A stretch of DNA of 64,000 bases from Clostridia bacterium (GCA_017435305.1 JAFSFH010000008.1:123616-187615); one strand, 5' to 3'; counted from the stretch's first letter, positions 36,539 through 44,609 are shown. Numbers and translations: made by a program. The notes: generated by a model from the sequence alone, not told the origin.

Positions 36539-38362
36539 ATGGCAGAATACGAATCTAAAAGCATTATGACGTTAATTTCCGAAATACAAAAAGATAAAAT
36601 CGTTCTTCCGGCTATACAGCGAAATTTCGTGTGGCCGGAAGATAAAGTTATTCATTTGTTTGATAGTTTGATGCGAGACTACCCGATCGGAACGTTTTTG
36701 TTTTGGGAAATAGATCAAACTACATTTCAACAACATGTATTTAATAAGTTCATTCAGTGTTACAACGAAAAACTTGGAAAGAATCAACGTGGCGAACGGG
36801 TTACTACTGAACGCACTGAATATATTGCTGTTCTGGATGGACAACAAAGAATCACGTCGCTGTACATAGGTATTAATGGATCCCAAAAGATGCATATTAA
36901 AGGCAGATCTTGGACCGCAGATGATTCTTTTGAGGATAGATTTTTATGCTTGAACATTTTGCATATGCCTGCGAATGATGATGACAGTTATGATTTTTCT
37001 TTCCAGGTAGCAACCAATATCGAGAAGGTTATTGAACTAGAAGATTCTGAAGGTAACAAAGAAACCAAGTATTGGGTTAAAGTGGGAAGTGTCTGCCAAG
37101 ATGGTTTTGATCATGTGGATTATACTGACGCATGGCAAGTCTCTCACAACTTTGATAATGAGCAACGCATTAACGCGCGTAAAATGCTCGGAACTTTGCG
37201 CACTGCTATAGCAACTAAGAAAAATGTTAGCTATTATTTGACTTCTAATATGGACATTTCCAGCGTCGTAGAAATCTTTGTACGCGTCAATAGTGGAGGT
37301 CAAAAACTTTCAGCCTCTGACTTGATGCTGTCTGTTGCGACAGGTGAACAGAGCGATAGCGATATTCATATGAAGATTAAAGAAGCTATTGATTTAATTT
37401 CTGCCGCCACCAATGATAATGGCTTCAAACCGGATAATGAAGTAATTTTAACTGCCGGATTAATGTTCACTGGAGCAGCTTCGTTGTCATTGAAGAAAAA
37501 AGAAAATTATAGTAGAGAACAAATCACATTAATTTTGAATAATTGGGACAACATTATTACTGCTATTAAAAATGCTGCTCAATATCTAGAACACTTAGGC
37601 TTCAATGGAGATAAGCTAACAAGCAAAAACGCACTACTTCCCATTGCGTACTATTTCTATAAGAACGATCTTGATGATAAGCACAAAGACAGAAGTAATC
37701 TTAGAGCTCGCCGAGATCGAGTCTTTATTCGTCAATGGCTGTTACGCTCTATGATTACCGGCGTATTCAGTGATGCTATTGGCGGCACTTTGCTTCGAAT
37801 ACGCGCACTGATAGATAGATCCAAGAAAAAATATTTCCCATTAGATGATCTGATGGATGAAAAAATCAAACGGTCTCTCAATGTGGAAGATGAGCAAATT
37901 GAGAATATGCTTAACTGGAAATACGGTGATGTGAGAATCATTCCGCTATTGATGGATTTAGCTGAAGATTGTTCTGGCGCCAAATATCAAGCAGATCACA
38001 TTTGGCCAAAGTCGGTCTTGTTGTCTAAAAAAGCAACTCGATCTGTTTTCCCAACTATAACAGATGAGCAATATGAGCAATATAAGCATTATTGTCATTG
38101 TCTGCCGAATATGCAATTGCTAACAGCGCTGCACAATCAAGAAAAATCAGATCGTCTGTTCGATGAGTGGGTTTCTACCATTCATCCTTGTGATACCGAC
38201 TTCTATTACACGAGCCATATGATTCCCAACGATAAAACGTATACATTTGATCTTTTTTTAGAGTTTATTGAAAAGAGAAAAGCACTTCTTGTGGAACGCA
38301 TTCGAGTTGCTTTCCCCAAGGACTTTTCGGCAATTGTGCAACGTTATAAGTTGGAAGAGTAA
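36539..38362 (+). CDS. GmrSD-like restriction protein (DUF262 + DUF1524)
   Basis: 607 residues. The N-terminal DUF262 (ParB/Srx-like) domain has LPAIQRNFVWPEDKVIHLFD and the nucleotide-binding loop AVLDGQQRITSL (Asp100 to Arg104). The C-terminal DUF1524 HNH nuclease has QADHIWPKS (~484-492) followed by HCLPNMQLL and HNQEKSDRLF. In GmrSD the two parts cut phage DNA with modified (glucosylated) cytosines, using NTP; SspE and BrxU are related. The fused form and size fit GmrSD. It stands beside two cytosine methyltransferases and an MspI-type nuclease, so it belongs to a restriction island; whether it targets modified or unmodified DNA is unknown. Own promoter and terminator. Confidence 0.88.
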   Translation: MAEYESKSIMTLISEIQKDKIVLPAIQRNFVWPEDKVIHLFDSLMRDYPIGTFLFWEIDQTTFQQHVFNKFIQCYNEKLGKNQRGERVTTERTEYIAVLDGQQRITSLYIGINGSQKMHIKGRSWTADDSFEDRFLCLNILHMPANDDDSYDFSFQVATNIEKVIELEDSEGNKETKYWVKVGSVCQDGFDHVDYTDAWQVSHNFDNEQRINARKMLGTLRTAIATKKNVSYYLTSNMDISSVVEIFVRVNSGGQKLSASDLMLSVATGEQSDSDIHMKIKEAIDLISAATNDNGFKPDNEVILTAGLMFTGAASLSLKKKENYSREQITLILNNWDNIITAIKNAAQYLEHLGFNGDKLTSKNALLPIAYYFYKNDLDDKHKDRSNLRARRDRVFIRQWLLRSMITGVFSDAIGGTLLRIRALIDRSKKKYFPLDDLMDEKIKRSLNVEDEQIENMLNWKYGDVRIIPLLMDLAEDCSGAKYQADHIWPKSVLLSKKATRSVFPTITDEQYEQYKHYCHCLPNMQLLTALHNQEKSDRLFDEWVSTIHPCDTDFYYTSHMIPNDKTYTFDLFLEFIEKRKALLVERIRVAFPKDFSAIVQRYKLEE

Positions 38363-38371
38363 AACAACGCA

Positions 38372-38408
38372 AAAAGAAACAGCCCGTCATGTGCGGGCTG
38401 TTTCTTTT
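38372..38408. terminator. bidirectional terminator between GmrSD-like and methyltransferase genes
   Basis: A 15-bp perfect stem AAAAGAAACAGCCCG/CGGGCTGTTTCTTTT with a 7-nt loop. It reaches into the stop codon of the 38407 gene. Confidence 0.9.
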
Positions 38409-39348
38409 ATGTCTTTATGATTTCAAATATCTTTTCTGCTATCCGCTTAATGACGGGGACAGCCACACTGTTCCCACATTGTTTGTACGCACTATTTAAT
38501 GATATATTTGGGAATTTGTAAGTTGTGGGAAATCCTTGCAGCAACAGACATTCATAAGGAGTAATTTTGCGGATGCCGAAATCATCTATCACGATAGGAA
38601 CTCGATCTGGATAAGTTCCCATATTCGCTGTCAATGTAGGGCAAATAAAATATTTTTTCTTAGAAACTCCATCGTCGAATATTTTATATAGGCAGCGTCG
38701 ATCGGTCACAATTTTCTTCAAATCATTATAGTAAAAACTTGATTCATTATAATAGTAACAGTCGCTATGTTTATGCTTGCGATCAATTAGGTCGTTTAAA
38801 CCGACAGTACGCTCTATTTTATCAGGAAAGGAAAATCTTTCACACTTTTCAGCGTCCAAAAACGCAACTATAAACACCCGCAATCGATGCTGTGGCACAT
38901 TGCCATACTCAAAAGAATCCATTACTTGATACTTAAAAGTGTAACCATATGGAACTAGCGCATTATAAACTGTGAGAAAAGATTTTCCCTCATCATGTTC
39001 TAAAAGATTGGATACATTTTCTAAGAATATTACTTTAGGGCGTTTTGCCTCTACGACTCGCGCTATTTGAAAAAAGATGTTTCCTCGAGGATCATCAAAT
39101 CCCCTTTTAAATCCCCCAATTGAAAACGGTTGACAAGGGAAGCCGGCTATCAGAACGTCAAACTCCGGTATTTCCGAAGCATCGACCTTCCTAATGTCCT
39201 TTTCTACTAGGTGCTTTGAACCAAAATTGTAACGGTAAGTGGTTGCTGCATCTTTGTCAATTTCGTTAGCCCACACAATATCAAATCCTGCTTGTTGGAA
39301 ACCAAGATCTATGCCACCTATTCCAGAAAACAAACTACACACTCTCAC
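38407..39348 (-). CDS. DNA (cytosine-5) methyltransferase, first copy
   Basis: 313 residues. C5 motifs in order: I, CSLFSGIGGIDLGFQQAG; IV, AGFPCQPFS with the catalytic Cys; VI, FLENVSNLL; VIII, PQHRLRVFIV; target-recognition region ~175-255; IX-X, YECLLLQGFP and QCGNSVAVPVI. It transfers methyl from AdoMet to carbon 5 of cytosine. Convergent with the GmrSD-like gene and divergent from the regulator/methyltransferase pair at 39577. A 13-bp inverted repeat brackets its promoter. Target site unknown; it may guard against one of the nearby nucleases or be an orphan. Confidence 0.94.
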   Translation of the reverse strand: MRVCSLFSGIGGIDLGFQQAGFDIVWANEIDKDAATTYRYNFGSKHLVEKDIRKVDASEIPEFDVLIAGFPCQPFSIGGFKRGFDDPRGNIFFQIARVVEAKRPKVIFLENVSNLLEHDEGKSFLTVYNALVPYGYTFKYQVMDSFEYGNVPQHRLRVFIVAFLDAEKCERFSFPDKIERTVGLNDLIDRKHKHSDCYYYNESSFYYNDLKKIVTDRRCLYKIFDDGVSKKKYFICPTLTANMGTYPDRVPIVIDDFGIRKITPYECLLLQGFPTTYKFPNISLNSAYKQCGNSVAVPVIKRIAEKIFEIIKT

Positions 39349-39370
39349 AAAATCACCTTTTTACCAAACA

Positions 39371-39420
39371 CAAAATTCTTTCATGTAAGTTAAGTATATC
39401 ACTTTGAAAGAATTTTGCAA
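39371..39420 (-). promoter_or_regulatory. methyltransferase promoter framed by a 13-bp inverted repeat
   Basis: Minus strand: TTGCAA (39420-39415), 16 bp, TATACT (39398-39393). CAAAATTCTTTCA (39371-39383) and its exact complement (39405-39417) flank the -10 box. This is an operator layout for control of a restriction-modification gene. Confidence 0.65.
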
Positions 39421-39508
39421 GGTGTGGTTCAATATTCATAAAACCGGACTATCGCTTTGTTTTATTCGTGTTCGTCCGGTTTTTGATGCGTTCGCTTGAA
39501 AATAATTG

Positions 39509-39537
39509 TTGCAATCCTTTCAGCCTTGTGTTATAAT
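39509..39537 (+). promoter_or_regulatory. promoter of the XRE regulator/methyltransferase pair
   Basis: TTGCAA (39509-39514), 17 bp, TATAAT (39532-39537), 40 bp before ATG 39577. Confidence 0.75.
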
Positions 39538-39576
39538 ATATTTGTTATATTGCTGCAAGAAAGGAGTGTGTCAAAT

Positions 39577-39804
39577 ATGGCTTTTACTTATAAGAAGCTT
39601 TTTAAATTATTGATTGACCGAGAGTTAAAGAAAAAAGATCTCTGCGCGTTAGCAGGAATCAGCACAACTTCTGTAACTAAGCTAGCCAATGATCAAAATG
39701 TTAACACCGAAATATTAGAAAAGATATGTGACGCTCTCAACTGTGATATTTCAGAAATCGTAGAAACAATCCACGTTAAGAAAGGAGCCTCTAACAATGA
39801 ATAG
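39577..39804 (+). CDS. XRE/Cro-type regulator of the restriction island
   Basis: 75 residues from ATG 39577 with GAAAGGAG upstream. A single helix-turn-helix covers most of it: LCALAGISTTSVTKLANDQN, then ILEKICDALNCDISEIVE. This YozG-like form is often encoded just before C5 methyltransferases in Firmicutes. It overlaps the methyltransferase gene by 8 bp and probably controls it like a C-protein. The inverted repeat at 39371-39417 is a candidate operator. Confidence 0.85.
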   Translation: MAFTYKKLFKLLIDRELKKKDLCALAGISTTSVTKLANDQNVNTEILEKICDALNCDISEIVETIHVKKGASNNE

Positions 39805-41188
39805 TAGTCTAATCAACAGAATGAAAACCGAAAATTATAAATTTGTTAGCATCGATTTGTTCTCTGGTCCTGGTGGTTTGTGTACAGGTTTTAAATGGGC
39901 CGGTATTCTTCCTTTAATTGCGGTAGAATGGACTGACACTACCGTAGAAACTTATGCCACTAGTCACAATGCTGAAGTGTTTGAGTTATCTCGCTATGCT
40001 AACGAAGACTATTTTGATAATGATTATTTGCAACAATTCATGAAAGAAAGCACTCGAAGTCTTGTGATTCATGGTGATATCAACCTAGTAAGTAGCGATA
40101 TGATCAAGCAGTTCCTTTTGGCTCGTTATGGTATTGACTCGATGAACGAAACAGTTGATGTCGTTTCCGGTGGAGCTCCTTGTGAAAGTTTTAGTATGGC
40201 CGGGACTAGAACCGCCAACGATGAACGAGATGATTTGTTCAGCAATATCCTACGAATATCTAGAACGGTCCGCTCGAAAATGGTTCTCTTTGAAAATGTT
40301 AAGGGCCTATTCTCAAAAGCAAAGGATGGCATAAAAGGAGCTATCTTCAACTATATTTGCGATTCTTTCGAGGATCCAAATGCTAGTGTTACTTATCGAT
40401 TAGCGTCTAGAAAGCAGGAACAAATCCTTCTTAAAGCATGTGATTATGGTGTTCCTCAGCTGCGTGAACGTCTGTTTTTGGTAGGTATTCGCAGTGATCT
40501 TGATCAAGTAACTTTTCGGTATCCCCAAAAAGAATATGGCCCTGGTACCGAGCGTCCTTATGTAACTTCATACGAAGCCATTGCCGACCTCCCCGCTGTA
40601 AACATGGGAGAAGAATCCACTGCATATACAGAACCGCTGCAATACATAAGTGATAATCAAAAGAAGTTTGTATCTATTATGCGCGGCCATTATGTGGATG
40701 ATGAAATTCATTCTGTTGTTCCGAAACATTTATTGGACAAAAAACTTTTTAATGAACAATCGATTAGCGTCCACAGAGGCCCTGGTCATATTAAGCGCAA
40801 ACAAGAATTGCTCGCCTTAATTAGAAAGAACGAAAGTATGAGATCAGCTTTTGAACGATTGACCGCTGAAGGCACTATCGATCAGTATCGACACCTTTTC
40901 CCCAACACCATTTATGGTAGCCGAAACCGTAGACTTCTTAGCACTGAACCTAGTTTTACGGTTACTTCTCATTGTCTAGATGAAATTCTTCATCACACAT
41001 TAAATCGTGCTATCACACCTAGAGAAGCAGCAAGACTTCAAAGTTTCCCGGATTGGTATCAATTTGCCGGTCCATATGTGCAGTTCCACGGAGATAAAGA
41101 ACAGGATAAATACGAGCAAATCGGAGATGCCATTCCACCGTTACTGGCTTGTGCTCTTGCTCGGGAAATAGTTAAATCGCTTAGTTAA
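39797..41188 (+). CDS. DNA (cytosine-5) methyltransferase, second copy
   Basis: 463 residues. Motifs: I, SIDLFSGPGGLCTGFKWAG; IV, VSGGAPCESFSMAG with the catalytic Cys; VI, LFENVKGL; VIII, PQLRERLFLVG; IX-X, EAARLQSFPDWYQF and QIGDAIPPLLA. The spacer between motifs I and IV is long (~110 residues) and the recognition region covers ~240-390. It overlaps the regulator gene and is convergent with the MspI-family nuclease, which fits a type II system in which this enzyme protects the CCGG-like site; the pairing is inferred. Confidence 0.93.
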   Translation: MNSSLINRMKTENYKFVSIDLFSGPGGLCTGFKWAGILPLIAVEWTDTTVETYATSHNAEVFELSRYANEDYFDNDYLQQFMKESTRSLVIHGDINLVSSDMIKQFLLARYGIDSMNETVDVVSGGAPCESFSMAGTRTANDERDDLFSNILRISRTVRSKMVLFENVKGLFSKAKDGIKGAIFNYICDSFEDPNASVTYRLASRKQEQILLKACDYGVPQLRERLFLVGIRSDLDQVTFRYPQKEYGPGTERPYVTSYEAIADLPAVNMGEESTAYTEPLQYISDNQKKFVSIMRGHYVDDEIHSVVPKHLLDKKLFNEQSISVHRGPGHIKRKQELLALIRKNESMRSAFERLTAEGTIDQYRHLFPNTIYGSRNRRLLSTEPSFTVTSHCLDEILHHTLNRAITPREAARLQSFPDWYQFAGPYVQFHGDKEQDKYEQIGDAIPPLLACALAREIVKSLS

Positions 41189-41199
41189 TAATGTAAGAA

Positions 41200-41235
41200 A
41201 AAACGAGCAGCCGTTGGAAAACAGCTGCTCGTTTT
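41200..41235. terminator. bidirectional terminator between methyltransferase and endonuclease
   Basis: A 12-bp perfect stem AAAACGAGCAGC/GCTGCTCGTTTT (41200-41211, 41224-41235) with A and T runs on both sides. Confidence 0.92.
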
Positions 41236-41238
41236 GGT

Positions 41239-42441
41239 TTATTTAATGACTTTGGATTTGAGTTGAATATTCGTTCCCCGTTCTCCCTGATACGTCCATT
41301 TGAACGGTGTGGCAAAATTCCCTCTAGTTTCGTTAGCAATTAGCAATGAGCAGTATTCCTCTGTCGAGTGTGCGGAAGTGGTGGCGTCGTTGTTGTCGTA
41401 TACTACGATATATCTTGCCCATTGCGTTTCAGGATCTCCTGCTCCATGAATTCCGCCCATAACCCATTCCGTTAACTTTCGAACTAACGGAGCCAATTCT
41501 GTTTCCAATGCTAACTCGTCTTCCTCAGACATGTATCTATTTCCGTGTCGATCCTTAATTGCACCATGTTCTTGAAAGGCTCTCAATAATCTTTTAAGAT
41601 TATCGTTGGAATCATCTAACACCAAAGCAAATGCGTTTGCAGAATATTGATGCACACTCACATAATCAGCGCTTGTTCGTTTGCAACTAATCGTCTGCTT
41701 AGTCTCACGCCCCGTGTTGTCCGTGATCGTAACTAATACATCAGTTTTTGGCGCTCCTCCAGTGGGCAAATACCCAATTATGCTTTTATCGGCGGTGGCT
41801 ACTATGTTTACAACCTCAGAAGAATTCAATCCCATACAACTAACAAGCATCTCAAATACATCGTAATGGATCCCTTCAAGTACGGTATCGTCACTTTGCC
41901 ATTTTTGGATATTTGCGGGATGAGACAGGATAGCAGCTATGCGTTTTTCAAAGTTATTCCCCTGTATATCACGTATTTGAGACGGGGTTTTGCCTCGCAA
42001 CGCATATTCTTCAATGGTGGCAAATATTTCGTTCTGAGAAATAATGCCTTCAAGTGGAGAAAACTCACCGTTAGAGCGTATTTTTTCGTTCTTTTGTCTT
42101 GCTGTATAATCCTCGTTGTCTTCGATGCTATCCGGATATACCAAATACGCACTAGTGATTCTTGGGTTAATTTCTTTCAAGTTGAAGGCATCCCAATATT
42201 GTTGTTTTACACGATCGCGAATAGATGTTGTAGTAAACAAAATCCACTCAGTGTTATCGGCGAATCTTATAAGATAGTGTGCTTTAAATTGCTTTTGATC
42301 TGTATACCCTACTTTGCCTATAGAATAATTTTCCTCTATATGGGTGATGTATCCAAACTGTTCCGTCAAAACCAGGATGTCCTTTAAGAGTTTTTTCACC
42401 AAATCCCCTCGTTGTTTTTTCTCCTGATTACTAGCTGGCAT
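41239..42441 (-). CDS. MspI-family type II restriction endonuclease with long N-terminal extension
   Basis: 400 residues from ATG 42441, which sits 8 bp after GGGAGG; an ATG two codons earlier is too close. Residues ~165-400 line up with R.MspI: GGAPKTDVLVTI (R.MspI GGSPKTD), then SCKRTS where MspI has NIKHS, and a shared C-terminal block ending FKWTYQGERG. The Asp234 to Lys254 spacing equals D99-K119 of R.MspI, but the Asn two before Lys is Ser. R.MspI cuts CCGG. The extra ~165 N-terminal residues are not in R.MspI and may help recognition. The convergent methyltransferase (39797) is the likely partner. Confidence 0.75.
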   Translation of the reverse strand: MPASNQEKKQRGDLVKKLLKDILVLTEQFGYITHIEENYSIGKVGYTDQKQFKAHYLIRFADNTEWILFTTTSIRDRVKQQYWDAFNLKEINPRITSAYLVYPDSIEDNEDYTARQKNEKIRSNGEFSPLEGIISQNEIFATIEEYALRGKTPSQIRDIQGNNFEKRIAAILSHPANIQKWQSDDTVLEGIHYDVFEMLVSCMGLNSSEVVNIVATADKSIIGYLPTGGAPKTDVLVTITDNTGRETKQTISCKRTSADYVSVHQYSANAFALVLDDSNDNLKRLLRAFQEHGAIKDRHGNRYMSEEDELALETELAPLVRKLTEWVMGGIHGAGDPETQWARYIVVYDNNDATTSAHSTEEYCSLLIANETRGNFATPFKWTYQGERGTNIQLKSKVIK

Positions 42442-42628
42442 TTTCATCGCCTCCCACAAAAAGATAGTTTGGCGGTTTATTCCTGTGACAGAATAACCTT
42501 CCAAGTCTATGGTATAACTTTTTGCGAGAAAAATCAAGATGTTTACTGCGGGAATTGTAAAATGAAGCTTTATAAACTGTATTTGCTTTTAACACTTATC
42601 TGGGCGTTTCATTATCTCATCCTATACA

Positions 42629-42657
42629 TTGACAAGCCGTCTGTATATTGGTATCAT
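42629..42657 (+). promoter_or_regulatory. promoter of the deformylase/ADP-ribosyltransferase operon
   Basis: TTGACA (42629-42634), 17 bp, TATCAT (42652-42657), 36 bp before the start. The 250-bp gap 42442-42692 holds this promoter and the endonuclease leader and no other gene. Confidence 0.75.
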
Positions 42658-42692
42658 TATTGTAAGCAGTTTACAGATAGGATGATGCTTAA

Positions 42693-43106
42693 GTGATTAA
42701 AGAAGTAATCCACGATCCTATCTTCCTTGCCGAGAAGTCGGAGCGGGCGACAAAAGAAGATTTGCAAGTGGCGCAGGATTTACTGGACACGTTCATCGCC
42801 AACAAAGACGGTTGTGTGGGTATGGTCGCCAATATGATTGGTGTGAGAAAACGGATCATTGTGTTTGATAATGACGGTACCTATACGACTATGTTCAACC
42901 CCGAGATTATCAAAAAATCCGAACCTTATAACACTGAGGAAGGGTGCCTATCCCTTCTTGGTGGCCCTTGTGCTTGCAAACGATATAAGACCATCAAAGT
43001 ACAGTGGCAAACAGCTGAATTCCAAACGCGCATCAAAACCTTTACCGGTTGGCCGGCGCAAATCATCCAGCATGAAGTGGATCATTGCGAAGGCATATTA
43101 ATTTGA
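42693..43106 (+). CDS. def: peptide deformylase, type III-like
   Basis: 137 residues, GTG start. Motif II is EEGCLSL with the metal Cys and motif III QHEVDHCEG with both His and the catalytic Glu. Motif I reads CVGMVANMIG instead of GLAAPQIG, the form seen in short Firmicute deformylases. The family removes formyl from the N-terminal Met of new proteins. As an extra copy on an element in the initiator tRNA gene it is unusual. The stop is directly followed by the ADP-ribosyltransferase-like start, so the two are coupled. Confidence 0.88.
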   Translation: MIKEVIHDPIFLAEKSERATKEDLQVAQDLLDTFIANKDGCVGMVANMIGVRKRIIVFDNDGTYTTMFNPEIIKKSEPYNTEEGCLSLLGGPCACKRYKTIKVQWQTAEFQTRIKTFTGWPAQIIQHEVDHCEGILI

Positions 43107-43679
43107 ATGTTGGAGGATGCTTTGAAAAAACAACAAATCCAATATCGAGCTTTTGTTTCGCTCGAAGAAGTTGCCCAATGGGTAGCGCAATGCTACACCC
43201 CAAAAGAGTTAATGGAGTTATCTGCACTCATTAATTCTGACACTCCTCTTGCGGATTACAAGGGCGGCTTGTACAGAGTTATGAATCAATACTTGAGACT
43301 GCATTGCGAAACCTATCAAAGCGACTATGATATCGTTGGGCTGCAAAAGTTTTTACTATCAAAGCGGCTGTGCGAATCTGTTGCTGCATTTAGGTTCGTC
43401 TGCGTCAAAGAACTGTGGGCACTCTGGTGGAATACACGTTTCGGTAAAGAGTACGAATATCCATCGTTTTTGAGCACGACTTTGCTAAAGAACCACTACA
43501 GTATGAATGACATCAAAAAGAGCCGTATTGCGATAGCTATCTATATGCCACAAGGGACGTGTGGGACTTATTTGCCGGAAGTAAATTCAGATAAACCTGA
43601 GTTCGAAATCTTACTACCTTATCGGTTGAAAATTCGACGGTTGTCATGGAACAAATATGAGATAATAAGTAATCAGTAA
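43107..43679 (+). CDS. ADP-ribosyltransferase-like protein (R-STT-ExE), possible toxin
   Basis: 190 residues. ART signature in the C-terminal half: an Arg in FRFVCVKELW, the STS-like block YPSFLSTTLLK, and KPEFEILLPYRLKI with the ExE pair (EFE), preceded by AIYMPQGTCGTYLPEV. This is the layout of VIP2/C3-type mono-ADP-ribosyltransferases, which use NAD to modify proteins. No signal peptide is seen, so it would act inside the producing cell or be delivered by other means. The start is ATG 43107 joined to the deformylase stop (TGAATG); TTG 43122 behind an internal GGAGG is an alternative. Possible roles are abortive infection or toxin/antitoxin-like; target unknown. Confidence 0.65.
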   Translation: MLEDALKKQQIQYRAFVSLEEVAQWVAQCYTPKELMELSALINSDTPLADYKGGLYRVMNQYLRLHCETYQSDYDIVGLQKFLLSKRLCESVAAFRFVCVKELWALWWNTRFGKEYEYPSFLSTTLLKNHYSMNDIKKSRIAIAIYMPQGTCGTYLPEVNSDKPEFEILLPYRLKIRRLSWNKYEIISNQ

Positions 43680-43715
43680 CGCGCTCAATAATGTTTGAAT
43701 GAGGGCATATTTCCC

Positions 43716-43746
43716 GACGCCAATGTTGACGCCAAAATTGACGCCA
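43716..43746 (+). promoter_or_regulatory. right arm-type integrase sites of element A
   Basis: GACGCCA at 43716, 43728 and 43740, exactly 12 bp apart, in the same direction as the left array. About 75 bp separate them from the crossover repeat. Confidence 0.75.
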
Positions 43747-43818
43747 ACGTCTTGAAAAAAGTGTATTTTTACATACTGCATATCGTATTTTCTGCGTAAA
43801 AAAGGGTCAAAATCCGCC

Positions 43819-43936
43819 CTCATAACCCGAAGGTCGGAAGTTCGAATCTTCCTCCCGCAACCAAAATGAAAACACAGGAGTTCCGTTGGAACTCCTGTGT
43901 TTTTTGCTTTTTAGGACCCGACGCCAATCAACGCCA
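43819..43936 (+). repeat. 118-bp direct repeat, second copy (attR of A, left att of B)
   Basis: Identical to 23054-23171. It contains the 3' part of tRNA-fMet from the anticodon loop to CCA (43819-43863) and its terminator, but no 5' half, so it is not a working tRNA gene. Confidence 0.95.
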
Positions 43937-43977
43937 AAAATCGTCTGACGCCAGTTTTGACGCCACTTCTGACGCCG
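43920..43977 (+). promoter_or_regulatory. left arm-type sites of element B
   Basis: GACGCCA at 43920, 43947 and 43959 and GACGCCG at 43971, with the same spacing as the left array of A. Confidence 0.72.
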
Positions 43978-44082
43978 ATCGATAGTATAAGAAAACGACT
44001 TCACAGCTCATAAGGGAAAACTCATACATAAGAAGGCACGTGTTTGCGTCTGGTATCCGCAAACACGTGCCCTTATCAGTGG

Positions 44083-44205
44083 TTATTTATAGGTGATTTT
44101 AAGGTCAACTTTAGACATTCCGCCGCACTTCGCGCAGCGCGCTCTGCCATTGGCCAAAATCTTGATAGTGGCTCCCCCACACTTTGTACAAGTTCCCTCT
44201 ATTAT
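44083..44205 (-). CDS. small zinc-ribbon protein (start codon uncertain)
   Basis: About 40 residues reading IEGTCTKCGGATIKILANGR then ARCAKCGGMSKVDL. Two CxxC pairs 17 residues apart make a zinc ribbon. No ATG, GTG or TTG is in frame before the first Cys; ATA codons at 44205 and 44202 lie behind AAAGGAG, so a rare ATA start is one reading. It overlaps the stop of the 44202 gene by 4 bp. Confidence 0.4.
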   Translation of the reverse strand: MIEGTCTKCGGATIKILANGRARCAKCGGMSKVDLKITYK

Positions 44206-44324
44206 TTCTCCTTTGTGTGAATCAAGCCCTTCTCGGGATTCTTTTTCAGCTCCTGCTCAACATCGGCCTGAATGTCACGTAGTATCGCATCGGGGTCGAA
44301 ACTCTTGAGCATGACTTGTGCCAT
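44202..44324 (-). CDS. small hypothetical protein (40 aa)
   Basis: MAQVMLKSFDPDAILRDIQA then a Lys/Glu-rich helix. ATG 44324, with GGAGG 11 bp upstream, 3 bp after the DUF3892 gene. No known family. Middle gene of a three-gene leftward operon. Confidence 0.5.
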   Translation of the reverse strand: MAQVMLKSFDPDAILRDIQADVEQELKKNPEKGLIHTKEK

Positions 44325-44327
44325 AAA

Positions 44328-44609
44328 TCAACCACCCTCCCTAGGAAGACTCAGCAGATTATCGCGAGTGCTGTTGTTTGGAGCAGACCGTACATACTTT
44401 TCTCCATTGATACTGATAGCATCAACGACCTCGGGATACGGATGAATATTCACCCTAATGCTACCGGGGTTCTTCTTAACATAATCGTGAATAACTGACT
44501 TTTTAAAAAAGCCAGGATTATTACAGCCAGTAATGTAAACCTCATCGATTTCCAACAGGCTAGTGGAACTGTAGCATCCGGGTTTCATCTTAATTTTTGT
44601 AGCAAACAT
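44328..44609 (-). CDS. DUF3892-like small protein
   Basis: 93 residues from ATG 44609 with AGAGGTG upstream; the frame extending to 44672 is not used. The C-terminal block EKYVRSAPNNSTRDNLLSLP fits the DUF3892 pattern (K-Y-hydrophobic-R, N-x-T, DNLL-LP), and the part before it has the expected strands (IDEVYITG, VIHDYVKKNPG). Function unknown; such proteins are common on mobile elements. First recognised gene after a ~250-nt leader that contains the small frame and antisense RNA listed next. Confidence 0.65.
   Translation of the reverse strand: MFATKIKMKPGCYSSTSLLEIDEVYITGCNNPGFFKKSVIHDYVKKNPGSIRVNIHPYPEVVDAISINGEKYVRSAPNNSTRDNLLSLPREGG

Noticed and set aside
23212..43715. Conjugative (ICE) or prophage nature of element A
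   Set aside because: No relaxase, coupling protein, VirB4-like ATPase, terminase, capsid or tail gene could be recognised; only integration, replication-like and cargo genes are seen.
43819..43863. Second tRNA-fMet gene
   Set aside because: Only the 3' part from the anticodon loop is present; the left half does not pair and the promoter is missing.
43807..44004. Frame of 65 codons (and a similar one at 22952-23233) on the minus strand across the att repeats
   Set aside because: It is simply the repeat, tRNA and GACGCCA array read backwards; no ribosome site, and both copies arise from the same att DNA.
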